Assembly (NCBI RefSeq): GCF_018403745.1
Contig: NZ_BOVP01000005.1
Location: 1 to 64,000, forward strand
DNA from: Lactococcus formosensis
Lineage (GTDB): Bacteria > Bacillota > Bacilli > Lactobacillales > Streptococcaceae
Direction of reading: 5' to 3'
Length of the DNA: 64,000 nt
The notes beneath the pieces were generated by a model. The model had not been told where the DNA came from and ran no database searches. It saw only the letters and a list, made by a program, of their open reading frames with translations. Both the position numbers and the translations under genes were made by a program. This document shows positions 52,980-61,439 of the stretch, piece after piece. How positions within the stretch are numbered: the first letter of the stretch is position 1; every line of letters begins with the position of its first letter.

Positions 52980-55520
52980 ATGGCAGTAAAACGTTTAATT
53001 GAAACATTTGTACCAGAAAATTATAAAATTTTCCTTGATATTGACCGCAAATCAAAGACTTTTAAAGGTCAGGTAGCGATCAAAGGTGAAGCTAAAGCTG
53101 AGACCATTTATTTCCACCAAAAAGATTTGAACATTACTAAAGTTTCTGCTTTTAGTGTTGAAGCAGATTTTACTGTGGATAATGCCAACGAAGAACTTAC
53201 AGTTAAAGTTGGCCAAAAAGGTCAAGTGACTGTTTCGTTTGAATATGAAGGTAAAATCACAGATAATATGATGGGAATTTACCCTTCATATTACGAAGTA
53301 AATGGTGAGAAGAAAATGCTTATCGGTACCCAATTTGAATCGCATTTTGCCCGTCAAGCTTTCCCATCAATTGATGAACCAGAAGCTAAGGCTACTTTTG
53401 ACCTGTCAGTTAAATTTGATGAAGAACCAGGTGATATTATCATTTCCAATATGCCAGAACTTCTCAATATCGAAGGGATTCACGTCTTTGAACGTACAGT
53501 TCGTATGAGTTCTTATCTTCTTGCTTTTGTCTTTGGAGATATGCAGTATAAAAAAGGACGTACAAAATCTGGTGTAGAAGTAGGTACTTTCTCAACGAAA
53601 GCACATTCTGAAGCTGTCTTAGATTTTCCTTTAGATATCGCGATTCGTTCCATTGAATTTTACGAAGACTACTATAAAACACCTTACCCATTGCCACACA
53701 GCTGGCATGTTGCACTACCTGACTTCTCAGCGGGTGCTATGGAAAACTGGGGCTGTATCACTTATCGTGAAGTCTGCATGCTAGTTGACCCAGAAAATGC
53801 TACAGTTGCCAGCAAACAGTATGTAGCAACAGTTATTGCGCATGAGTTGGCGCATCAATGGTTTGGTGATTTGGTGACAATGCGCTGGTGGGATGACTTG
53901 TGGCTCAATGAATCATTTGCCAACAATATGGAATATGTGGCCATTGATGCCATCGAACCTGATTGGAAGGTTTGGGAAAGCTTCTCTGTTAAGGAAGCCA
54001 GCCTTGCTTTAGATCGTGATGCTACAGATGGTGTTCAATCTGTTCACGTGGATGTTAACCATCCTGACGAAATTGGCACACTCTTTGATGCTGCTATTGT
54101 CTATGCTAAGGGCTCACGCTTGATGGTCATGCTACGTAAATGGTTGGGTGATGAAGACTTCTCTGCAGGATTACGCAAATACTTTGAAACGCACCAATAC
54201 GGCAATACCGTAGGTGATGATCTTTGGGATGCACTCTCAAGTACATCAGGTAAAAATGTAGGTGAATTTATGCATTCGTGGGTAAACCAACCAGGTTATC
54301 CTGTCTTGACTGCGGAAGTTGTGGATGATACGCTTGTTTTAAGCCAACAACAATTCTTCATTGGTAAAGGTGAAGATAAAGGACGTTTGTGGCAAATTCC
54401 ATTGAATACAAACTGGAAAGGTTTGCCAGATACATTGACTACGGAAAAAGTTGAAATTCCAGGATATGCGGCACTTAAAACTGAGAATGAAGGTCAACCG
54501 CTCTTCTTCAATGAAGCACATGCAGCACATTATATTATTGATTATAAAGGTGAACTTTTAGATAATCTTGTGGCCAACCTTACAAAACTTGAAGATATTA
54601 CGAAATTCCAAATTCTTCAAGACCGTAAGTATCTTGCCAAAGGTGAGGTTATCAGTTACGCTGATGTTGTGAAAATCTTACCTGCCTTTGCTAATGAAGA
54701 AAGCTATATTGTCAATCAAGCGCTCAACCAAATTTTTAGTGAATTAGACATCTTTATTGACGATGAATCAACTACAGAAAAATCATACAAATCACTTGTA
54801 GGTAAAGTTTTTGCTAAAAACTATGCACGTTTGGGATGGGAGAAAAAAGCTGGTGAATCAGCTGGAGATGAAACTTTACGTGGCACAGTGCTCTCACGTA
54901 CACTCTACTCTGAAAATCCTGAAGCAGTAGAAAAAGCAAGTGAGATTTACGCAGCGCATAAAGACAATGTGGCAACTATTCCTGCAGATATTCGTCCAAT
55001 TGTCTTGAATAACGAAATTAAAACAAGTAATTCTGCGGAACTTGTAGCTTCTTATATGGATACTTATGTGAAAACAAGCCTCCAAGAACTAAAACGTGAA
55101 TTAGCTGCAGCTGTAGCCAATGTCCGTGATGAAGCAGCAATTAAAGGACTCTTGGAAGATTTCAAAAATGCGGATATTGTTAAACCACAAGATATTGCAT
55201 TCTCTTGGTTCTACCTCTTAGCCAAAGACTTTGCTCAAGATGCTGCATGGACTTGGGAGCAAGAAAACTGGGATTGGATTGCCGAAAAACTTGGGGGTGA
55301 TATGAGCTATGATAAGTTTGTCATCTATCCAGGTAATGTCTTTAAGACAGCCGAAAAGTTTGAAGAATATAAAGCTTTCTTTGAACCAAAATTGAGTAAC
55401 CCAGGGCTTAAACGTTCAATCGAGATGGCCATTAAACAAATTGATGCGCGTGTATCATTGATTAATAATCAAAAGAGTGCAGTTGAAGCTGCCATCGTAG
55501 ATGTAGAAAAAGAATTGTAA
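52980..55520 (+). CDS. pepN: Aminopeptidase N (lysyl aminopeptidase)
   Basis: A zinc metallopeptidase of the M1 family that releases N-terminal residues from peptides; in lactococci a main enzyme of casein peptide use. The 846-residue length is the same as lactococcal PepN. GAMENWG is the substrate N-terminus-binding motif, and HELAHQWFGDLVTMRWWDDLWLNE contains HExxH-x18-E. There is no signal peptide, so it is cytoplasmic. TGCTATAAT at 52936 and AAAGGAAG drive it. Confidence 0.97.
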   Translation: MAVKRLIETFVPENYKIFLDIDRKSKTFKGQVAIKGEAKAETIYFHQKDLNITKVSAFSVEADFTVDNANEELTVKVGQKGQVTVSFEYEGKITDNMMGIYPSYYEVNGEKKMLIGTQFESHFARQAFPSIDEPEAKATFDLSVKFDEEPGDIIISNMPELLNIEGIHVFERTVRMSSYLLAFVFGDMQYKKGRTKSGVEVGTFSTKAHSEAVLDFPLDIAIRSIEFYEDYYKTPYPLPHSWHVALPDFSAGAMENWGCITYREVCMLVDPENATVASKQYVATVIAHELAHQWFGDLVTMRWWDDLWLNESFANNMEYVAIDAIEPDWKVWESFSVKEASLALDRDATDGVQSVHVDVNHPDEIGTLFDAAIVYAKGSRLMVMLRKWLGDEDFSAGLRKYFETHQYGNTVGDDLWDALSSTSGKNVGEFMHSWVNQPGYPVLTAEVVDDTLVLSQQQFFIGKGEDKGRLWQIPLNTNWKGLPDTLTTEKVEIPGYAALKTENEGQPLFFNEAHAAHYIIDYKGELLDNLVANLTKLEDITKFQILQDRKYLAKGEVISYADVVKILPAFANEESYIVNQALNQIFSELDIFIDDESTTEKSYKSLVGKVFAKNYARLGWEKKAGESAGDETLRGTVLSRTLYSENPEAVEKASEIYAAHKDNVATIPADIRPIVLNNEIKTSNSAELVASYMDTYVKTSLQELKRELAAAVANVRDEAAIKGLLEDFKNADIVKPQDIAFSWFYLLAKDFAQDAAWTWEQENWDWIAEKLGGDMSYDKFVIYPGNVFKTAEKFEEYKAFFEPKLSNPGLKRSIEMAIKQIDARVSLINNQKSAVEAAIVDVEKEL

Positions 55521-55523
55521 AAA

Positions 55524-55572
55524 AAGACTTCTTAGAAATCAGAAAGCGCTGAATTCTAAGAGGTTTTTTTCT
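55524..55572 (+). terminator. pepN terminator
   Basis: CTTCTTAGAA with inner TCAG pairs with CTGA and TTCTAAGAGG, followed by seven Ts. Confidence 0.82.
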
Positions 55573-55679
55573 CTATAGAAAACTTCTGTAAACATCTAAA
55601 ACCCAATGTAAAAGAAAAGCCTTGAAATTGAGAATTATCTGAACAAGGTATGTGGTAAACTATAAAAGTAAAAAAATTA

Positions 55680-55776
55680 ACAGAGTAGGGCCAATGCGTT
55701 AAGTGCTGTGAAATGGGATGTCGTTCACAGACGAAACTTGAGTTTTTCAAGTGCGGTAGAGGCTTGCATCCGCTGA
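55680..55776 (+). promoter_or_regulatory. THF (tetrahydrofolate) riboswitch
   Basis: The conserved blocks of the folT-type THF riboswitch occur in order: GCGTTAAGTG, ATGGGATGTCG, ACGAA, GTGCGGTA and TTGCATCCGCTG. The hairpins between them pair (CTGTGAA/TTCACAG and ACTTGA/TCAAGT). It lies 45 bases before folT. Downstream, sequences near GGGAGG can pair with upstream bases, which suggests control of translation. A TGGTAAACT at 55653 may be its promoter. Confidence 0.92.
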
Positions 55777-55820
55777 TTCTCATATAATCAGTTACTCACC
55801 AGATCCTTGGGAGGTACTAT

Positions 55821-56360
55821 ATGAAAAGATTTACTGTGAAGCTGTCACTCATACAGCTTGTTTTTTTGGCGATTTTGCTGGCATTGTCCATCATTTTACG
55901 TTCTTTTACTTTTGGGAGCAGTTTTTGGAAGTTATCGCCAGGATTTATTGCTGATGGTTTGATTGGCTTCTTTGTTGGCCCTTTATGGGCAGGTTTAGCT
56001 TTAGGGCTGGGTGATATATTTGGCGTTTTGTTCCGAGGAAGTATTTCCTCGCCAGGTATGACTATAACAGCAGCTTTAGTCGGCTTTATCTATGGTTGGG
56101 CTTTTTATAACAAGAAGTTCAGTCTAACACGAGGTAAAGATTGGCTCTACATTTTAGCTGTTGTAAGTGTAACAATGCTTCTTCAAACCGTGTTACTTAA
56201 TACTTTTTGGCTTTCGCTCATGTATCAGACACCTTTTAAGGTTCTCTTAGCTACGCGACTTCCTTTGCTTGTACAGATTCCTATAAGAACGGTTATTTTC
56301 ATGTTGGTATTTGATAATATTCAACGTTTACCGCAGATTATGAGGCGTCTAAAAACATAA
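55821..56360 (+). CDS. folT: Folate ECF transporter S component
   Basis: A membrane subunit that binds folate and docks on EcfA1A2T, which is encoded at 25277-27757. It has 179 residues and about six TM segments. The family stretch LALSIILRSFTFGSSFWKLSPGFIADGLIGFFVGPLWAGLALGLGDIFG and the final PIRTVIFMLVFDNI are typical of FolT. TTGGGAGG precedes the ATG. Control by the THF riboswitch confirms the substrate. Confidence 0.93.
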   Translation: MKRFTVKLSLIQLVFLAILLALSIILRSFTFGSSFWKLSPGFIADGLIGFFVGPLWAGLALGLGDIFGVLFRGSISSPGMTITAALVGFIYGWAFYNKKFSLTRGKDWLYILAVVSVTMLLQTVLLNTFWLSLMYQTPFKVLLATRLPLLVQIPIRTVIFMLVFDNIQRLPQIMRRLKT

Positions 56361-56363
56361 AAG

Positions 56364-56387
56364 AAAACCGTCATTTTTGACGGTTTT
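56364..56387. terminator. Bidirectional terminator of folT and the MFS gene
   Basis: AAAACCGTCA pairs with TGACGGTTTT around a 4-base loop. It overlaps the stop of the minus-strand gene. Confidence 0.92.
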
Positions 56388-57564
56388 TTGTTTTGAAAAT
56401 TGTCAGAGCAAAGATTAACAGGATAACTCCCATGCAGGCAGGAGCCGAGGAGCCGAAGAGAACATAAAGTTGTCCACCAATAATAGGACCTAAAATACGC
56501 GTTAGTGCTTGCAAAGCTTGGCTACTCCCTTGAATCTGTCCTTGTTGGTGTTCAGCGACTGATTTAGAAAGAGTTCCATTGAATGGTGGGGCAAAAATAG
56601 AATCACCAAAACCGTAGATAAAAATACCAATTACAAAATAGAAAGGATGCAGGGTAAAGGCAGAGACAGCCATAAAAATATAGCCAAAGAGTTCCGCAAC
56701 TATCGCACATTTAATGATGTATTGGTCCGTCAATTTTTTTAATAGAAAAGGCATAATGAGCGCCTGGCTAAAAATATCTTGAAGTCCCATAATAGAAAAT
56801 AGAAGACCAATTTGCACCGGTTGCCAAGAGAAGTTGTCTAAAGAAAACTGAGCAACAATAGCTTGTAATGCACCATTTGGCAACCACAACAACAGTGCAG
56901 CTAGAAATAACCGGTTCAGTTGTTTTATCTCAAATAAGTTTTTGAGAGGTGCAAAGGGATAAAGCTGATGTGGATCTAGCTTAACAAGTCTTTCTTTTGG
57001 TGAAAGACTTTCAGGCATAAAGAAAATACCGTAGAAGAGATTAAATAAGCTGAGAACAGCAGCAAAATAAAAGGGAACGCGGTTACCATAATGAGCTAAC
57101 AGTCCTCCAAAAGTTGGACCTAACAATGTTCCAACTCCAACAAGGGCAGAAATCCATCCGAATATTTTAGTGCGGGAAGCAGCTGGCGTAATATCGGAAA
57201 AGTAGGCAAATAAAGTGGCAATGTTTCCTCCGGAAATACCATCGATGATACGGCCAAGGAAAAAGAGCCACAGTGCTCCAGCCATACCAAAGATGAGATA
57301 ACCCAAGGCAGAGCCAAGCAAGCAGAAAAGTAAAATCGGTTTACGGCCATAGCAATCACTCAATGTTCCTAGAACTGGGGCTGCAAGAAAAGTGCATAAG
57401 GCATAAATAGAGGTCAAGAAACTGATGACTAAGGGTTGATTTTGTGATGAGGTATAGGGCTCCAGTAAAAAAGGAACCACAGGATTGATAATGGTAAAGC
57501 CAAGGCCTGTAAGAAAAACGGAAAATAAGCCAAAACTCAATGCGTGTTTATTTAGTGTATACAT
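56371..57564 (-). CDS. MFS drug transporter (TetA/Bmr-like)
   Basis: A 12-TM proton-driven exporter of about 397 residues. Motif A of drug antiporters is LGTLSDCYGRKPILL (about 63-77). The inter-TM sequence GRIIDGISGGNIATLFAYFSDITP resembles TetA-type proteins. The ATG at 57564 follows TGAGGAG; the ATG 12 bases upstream overlaps that site. A consensus promoter with a palindrome at +1 precedes it, and a MarR gene lies just upstream. The substrate is unknown. Confidence 0.87.
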   Translation of the reverse strand: MYTLNKHALSFGLFSVFLTGLGFTIINPVVPFLLEPYTSSQNQPLVISFLTSIYALCTFLAAPVLGTLSDCYGRKPILLFCLLGSALGYLIFGMAGALWLFFLGRIIDGISGGNIATLFAYFSDITPAASRTKIFGWISALVGVGTLLGPTFGGLLAHYGNRVPFYFAAVLSLFNLFYGIFFMPESLSPKERLVKLDPHQLYPFAPLKNLFEIKQLNRLFLAALLLWLPNGALQAIVAQFSLDNFSWQPVQIGLLFSIMGLQDIFSQALIMPFLLKKLTDQYIIKCAIVAELFGYIFMAVSAFTLHPFYFVIGIFIYGFGDSIFAPPFNGTLSKSVAEHQQGQIQGSSQALQALTRILGPIIGGQLYVLFGSSAPACMGVILLIFALTIFKTKNRQK

Positions 57565-57580
57565 ATAACTCCTCATTAAT

Positions 57581-57594
57581 GTTTCCCCGGAAAC
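57581..57594 (-). promoter_or_regulatory. Palindrome at the MFS transcription start, candidate repressor operator
   Basis: GTTTCCCCGGAAAC has 6-bp perfect arms and covers the predicted +1 of the MFS promoter. The neighbouring MarR protein is the obvious candidate to bind it. Confidence 0.6.
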
Positions 57595-57600
57595 TATAAA

Positions 57601-57629
57601 AGTATAACTTATTATTGTTTCTTTGTCAA
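57601..57629 (-). promoter_or_regulatory. Promoter of the MFS gene
   Basis: On the minus strand TTGACA, 17 bases, TATACT. Confidence 0.85.
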
Positions 57630-57660
57630 CAAAAAATAAATTAAGAAAAACAACCCCATG

Positions 57661-58119
57661 CTATATGGAGTTGTTACGGAGTTCTTTATCAAGGTGTTGA
57701 TTGTAAAGTTGAGTAAACTCTAGTATCGATTCTAATTTTTCAGAGCTGAAGGAATCAAAGACTGCTTGATCATTGAGTAGAAAAGCTTTGTGAAGATCCT
57801 CGTGCTGCTGATTTATTTTCCTTCCTTTTGAAGTCAGTTTAAAATAAATCTCTTTGTTGTTGTTGGGATTTCTAAATGTTATAATGTCTTGCTTTTGGAG
57901 GAGTTTTTTTGTTGCTTTACTAATTGCACCTCGAGTGACATATAGCTCTTCTGCCAGCCGTGTGACATTTGGGTTATTAAGCTTGGCAATGAACTCAATG
58001 CAGGCGATTTCCAAAAATGAATAGCCTTTGAATTTTTCGACCATTTGAGGTTTTCGAAGTTGATCCATTTTATTAAAGAGATCTGTAAGGCTCAGCATAA
58101 TTTCTTCTTGTTGTTTCAT
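57661..58119 (-). CDS. MarR family transcriptional regulator
   Basis: A 152-residue winged-helix regulator: VTRLAEELYVTRGAISKATKKLLQKQDIITFRNPNNNKEIYFKLTSKGRKI (about 55-105) is the DNA-binding wing. It starts 2 bases after the CDF gene, with AGGAG in the end of that gene, so the two form an operon. The MFS gene follows 97 bases later. It probably controls the MFS and/or the CDF gene. Confidence 0.88.
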   Translation of the reverse strand: MKQQEEIMLSLTDLFNKMDQLRKPQMVEKFKGYSFLEIACIEFIAKLNNPNVTRLAEELYVTRGAISKATKKLLQKQDIITFRNPNNNKEIYFKLTSKGRKINQQHEDLHKAFLLNDQAVFDSFSSEKLESILEFTQLYNQHLDKELRNNSI

Positions 58120-58120
58120 A

Positions 58121-59335
58121 CTAGCTTTCTCCTGTCACTTGACGATAAATGCAACGCCAATATTCATTTCTGCGCCAGATACTTGATACAGTGTAACTTT
58201 TTTGATTATCTAAGTAATGATAGGTGAGGATAAATGTTTTTTTGCTGACTTGCTCTGCTTGGTAATTTTTAATGGCTAAATCTTCTGTTTCAACAGCACC
58301 TGCCATATATTCTTCCTGCTGAATAATTTTACCCTTTGTCGTAATAGCTTGAAATTGTGGTGCTAAAAGTTGATCAAGATGTTTACCGTTGAGAAGGGCC
58401 TCTTCTTTGGGCAAAAGCTCTAATGCACGTGAAGCAAAGTGTTCTTCTTCAGGTAACGCAGCGGGTTCGACATGGACATCAACATCATAAACATCAAAAC
58501 CAGCCATGAGCATGCGTTCTATTTTTTCGGTAGCAGCATGGCTTTCATAGACAGAAAGATCGCGGGACATCTCAACAACTACATCTAGAAAGATATTACT
58601 GCCATAGGTACGCCCCCGAATCATCTTTACAGACTTGACTTTGTTTACGAGCTCAATCGCTTCTTTATAATCTGCTAAAAGATTGTCATCAAAACCATCA
58701 GAGAGTGAAAAAACACTGTCGCGGAAAATATCATAAGCAGTTTTAAGGATGAAACCGCAGATAACAAGAGCCATAATACGGTCGAGCCATATCCAATGTA
58801 AAGCTGCTGCCACAATGGCGACAGTTGTACCCAGGGAGGTCAGTGCATCACTAAGATTATCTTTGCTGGAGGCTTCAAGTGCTTTCGATTGAGTTTTTTT
58901 TGCTAAACGGCTAGAGTAGAGGTAAACGGCAATCATCACAAAAGCAGAAAATAAAGCCACTGCAGCACCAACAGGGTTGATTTCAGTGGAACTTCCTTCT
59001 ATAAAACCAACGATTGTCTGGCGTAGTACTTCAAAACCGATAAAGAACATGATGAAACTAGAGATCAGACTGGCGATTGATTCAACCTTCCAGTGGCCAT
59101 ATGTATGGTCGTTATCAGAAGGGATGCGTGCGATGCGTAAACCAATCACGATAGCAATATTTCCCAAAATATCGGTGACATTATTAAAGCCGTTTGCGAG
59201 GAGAGAGGCCGAATTTGTGATTTGTGCCACTCCAAGTTGTAAAAGAGATAGAAATATATAAGCAGCTATACTGACCCACACGCCTCGTTCGGCGAGTTTA
59301 AGGTTGTGAGAGCGTGAAATTTTGCTATTATTCAT
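58121..59335 (-). CDS. Cation diffusion facilitator family transporter
   Basis: A divalent-metal/proton antiporter of 404 residues. The six-TM domain contains NSASLLANGFNNVTDILGNIAIVIGLRIA (about 41-69), where one expects the metal motif; this has N/D (NGFNN-TD) instead of the usual HS..D. The second site is SKDNLSDALTSLGT (usually HxxxD), so the ligands are D and N rich. The cytoplasmic domain (VKSVKMIRGRTYGSNIFLDVVVEM, VDVHVEP) follows, with a long C-terminal extension of about 100 residues. Leaderless start: ATG 7 bases after TGTTATAAT. Confidence 0.85.
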   Translation of the reverse strand: MNNSKISRSHNLKLAERGVWVSIAAYIFLSLLQLGVAQITNSASLLANGFNNVTDILGNIAIVIGLRIARIPSDNDHTYGHWKVESIASLISSFIMFFIGFEVLRQTIVGFIEGSSTEINPVGAAVALFSAFVMIAVYLYSSRLAKKTQSKALEASSKDNLSDALTSLGTTVAIVAAALHWIWLDRIMALVICGFILKTAYDIFRDSVFSLSDGFDDNLLADYKEAIELVNKVKSVKMIRGRTYGSNIFLDVVVEMSRDLSVYESHAATEKIERMLMAGFDVYDVDVHVEPAALPEEEHFASRALELLPKEEALLNGKHLDQLLAPQFQAITTKGKIIQQEEYMAGAVETEDLAIKNYQAEQVSKKTFILTYHYLDNQKSYTVSSIWRRNEYWRCIYRQVTGES

Positions 59336-59342
59336 AAACTTA

Positions 59343-59351
59343 ATTATAACA
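59343..59351 (-). promoter_or_regulatory. Extended -10 for a near-leaderless CDF mRNA
   Basis: On the minus strand TGTTATAAT is followed by seven bases and the ATG at 59335. Confidence 0.6.
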
Positions 59352-59468
59352 AAAAAGAAGTAGAGGTGCTTTTAAGGGAGCAAATAGCACCCCCAAAAAT
59401 ACGTTTGTATCCTTGAAAGCCGATGATTCTGAACTTACATTCTGCTTTAAATAAGCTGTCGCAAATGA

Positions 59469-59497
59469 TTGACACTCTTATAAAAAAACGTTAAAAT
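59469..59497 (+). promoter_or_regulatory. Promoter of the lmrCD-like operon
   Basis: TTGACA, 17 bases, TAAAAT. A second element, TGTTATAAT at 59580-59588, may be an additional promoter. Confidence 0.78.
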
Positions 59498-59504
59498 TAA
59501 ATTG

Positions 59505-59557
59505 TTAGTTTATTTCTGTTATAAACTAAAGAAAAGACTAATAGTGTTAGTTATTAG
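59505..59557 (+). repeat. Two inverted repeats in the lmrCD-like promoter region
   Basis: TTAGTTTAT/ATAAACTAA (9-bp arms, 7-base spacer, 59505-59529) is followed by CTAATA/TATTAG (59538-59557). Both lie between the two putative promoters and look like regulator-binding sites. No regulator gene of the LmrR (PadR) type is adjacent. Confidence 0.6.
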
Positions 59558-59652
59558 CATTGCAAAATAGATGCTTAAATGTTATAATTTTTCAGCTAAC
59601 GTATTTATTCTTGTTATTTTTGACAAGAAAATGAAAGGAAACTTTTTTATTT

Positions 59653-61386
59653 ATGGTAATGAAAGCCATCGGCAAGTACAAATTGCTTGTCTTCGCTGCC
59701 CTTGCTACCATGCTTCTTCAAGTTGGCGCTGCTCTTTGGCAGCCTCAATATATGAAGAACATTTTGAGTGTTATGGCAGAATCTATTTCGATATCAGATA
59801 AGGTCGATAAAATTAATCATTATGGGGTGTATCTTCTACTTATAGCCGCTGTGGGATTAATTGGTTCAATCCTTAACACCGTAACTGCTGCAAAGATTGC
59901 TCAGTCTGTATCTGCGGATATTCGTGAAGAAACCTTCCGAAAAATTCAAACGTTCTCTTATGAAAATATTGAGAAGTTTAATGCAGGCAACCTTGTTGTT
60001 CGTATGACCAATGATATCAACCAAGTACAAACACTTTTGATGATGACTTTCCAAGTCTTGATTCGAGTACCGTTGCTCTTTATTGGTGCCTTTATCTTGT
60101 CCATTATAACAATGCCAGAACTCTGGTGGATTATTATTGTGATGGTTGTTCTTATTGTCCTAGTAACGATGTTATCAATGAAATCAATGGGTCCTCACTT
60201 TATGGTCTTCCAAAAATTGATGGATCGTATCAATGGAATAGCTAAAGAAAACCTGCGTGGTGCCCGTGTCGTTAAATCCTTTGTTCAAGAAAAGGATCAA
60301 ATCCAAAAATTTGATGCTACATCTGATGAATTATTAGGACACAATATGGCTGTAGGTTATACTTTTGCGGCAATGATTCCAGCATTTACAATCATTTCAC
60401 AATTGGCTGTTTTTGGCGCAATTTTACTAGTTTCTACTTATGTAACACGTGATTTGAATACCGCAGCCAATACGCTTGGTGGGATTATGTCCTTTATCCA
60501 ATACATGATGCAAATCATGATGGCGATTATCATGGGTGGTATGATGTCAATGTTTGCCTCTCGTGGTTTTGTTTCGATTGGACGTATTAACGAAATTTTA
60601 AAAACTGAGCCTGCGATGGAGTTTGAAGATGTTGCGGATGAGGAACTTAGTGGTTCTGTTAAGTTTGATCATGTCTCTTTTGCTTATCCTAACGATGAAC
60701 ATCCAACATTACAAGACATCAGTTTTGAAATTCAACCTGGACAAATGGTTGGTATTGTCGGAGCAACTGGTTCTGGTAAATCAACCCTGGCTCAATTGAT
60801 TCCACGCCTTTTCGACCCAACTGAAGGCACAGTTAGCGTTGGTGGGAAAGATTTACGCCATGTTTCTAAAACTACTCTGAAAAACACGATTTCGATTGTC
60901 TTGCAAAAAGCAATCCTTTTCTCTGGGACAATTTCTGGCAACCTAAAACAAGGGAAAGCAGATGCGACCTTGGAGCAAATGAGCCGTGCAGCCAGCATTG
61001 CGCAGGCAGCAGAGTTTATTGAAAAACTACCAGAGCATTATGAATCACAGGTTGAAGAACGTGGAAATAACTTCTCAGGTGGTCAAAAACAACGTATGTC
61101 GATCACACGTGGTATTATCAAAGATCCGAAAGTCCTTATCTTGGATGACTCAACATCAGCGCTTGACGCTAAGTCTGAAAAACTAGTACAAGAAGCTTTG
61201 AGCAATGACTTAAAAGATACGACAACTATTATTATCGCTCAAAAGATTTCATCTGTCGTTCATGCGGACAATATTCTTGTCCTTGATGAAGGTAAACTTG
61301 TGGCGCAAGGCACACACGCAGAGCTCGTTGAGAACTCTGCCGTTTACCGTGAAATCTATGATACACAGAAAGCAAAGGAGGACTAA
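59653..61386 (+). CDS. Heterodimeric multidrug ABC exporter, LmrC-like half
   Basis: A 577-residue half-transporter: six TM segments (about 1-310), then a nucleotide-binding domain with Walker [10 protein letters not shown] and signature FSGGQKQR. Walker B reads [10 protein letters not shown], with D in place of the catalytic E, and the H-loop histidine is Q (IIAQKISS). These are the marks of the degenerate half of heterodimers such as L. lactis LmrCD, where LmrC has 577 residues. AAGGAA lies 12 bases before the ATG. Confidence 0.92.
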   Translation: MVMKAIGKYKLLVFAALATMLLQVGAALWQPQYMKNILSVMAESISISDKVDKINHYGVYLLLIAAVGLIGSILNTVTAAKIAQSVSADIREETFRKIQTFSYENIEKFNAGNLVVRMTNDINQVQTLLMMTFQVLIRVPLLFIGAFILSIITMPELWWIIIVMVVLIVLVTMLSMKSMGPHFMVFQKLMDRINGIAKENLRGARVVKSFVQEKDQIQKFDATSDELLGHNMAVGYTFAAMIPAFTIISQLAVFGAILLVSTYVTRDLNTAANTLGGIMSFIQYMMQIMMAIIMGGMMSMFASRGFVSIGRINEILKTEPAMEFEDVADEELSGSVKFDHVSFAYPNDEHPTLQDISFEIQPGQMVGIVGATGSGKSTLAQLIPRLFDPTEGTVSVGGKDLRHVSKTTLKNTISIVLQKAILFSGTISGNLKQGKADATLEQMSRAASIAQAAEFIEKLPEHYESQVEERGNNFSGGQKQRMSITRGIIKDPKVLILDDSTSALDAKSEKLVQEALSNDLKDTTTIIIAQKISSVVHADNILVLDEGKLVAQGTHAELVENSAVYREIYDTQKAKED

Positions 61387-61439
61387 ATTTTCAGTGTTCT
61401 TCAATCTGTTTATGAAAAACAAGAAAATGAAAAAAGATT

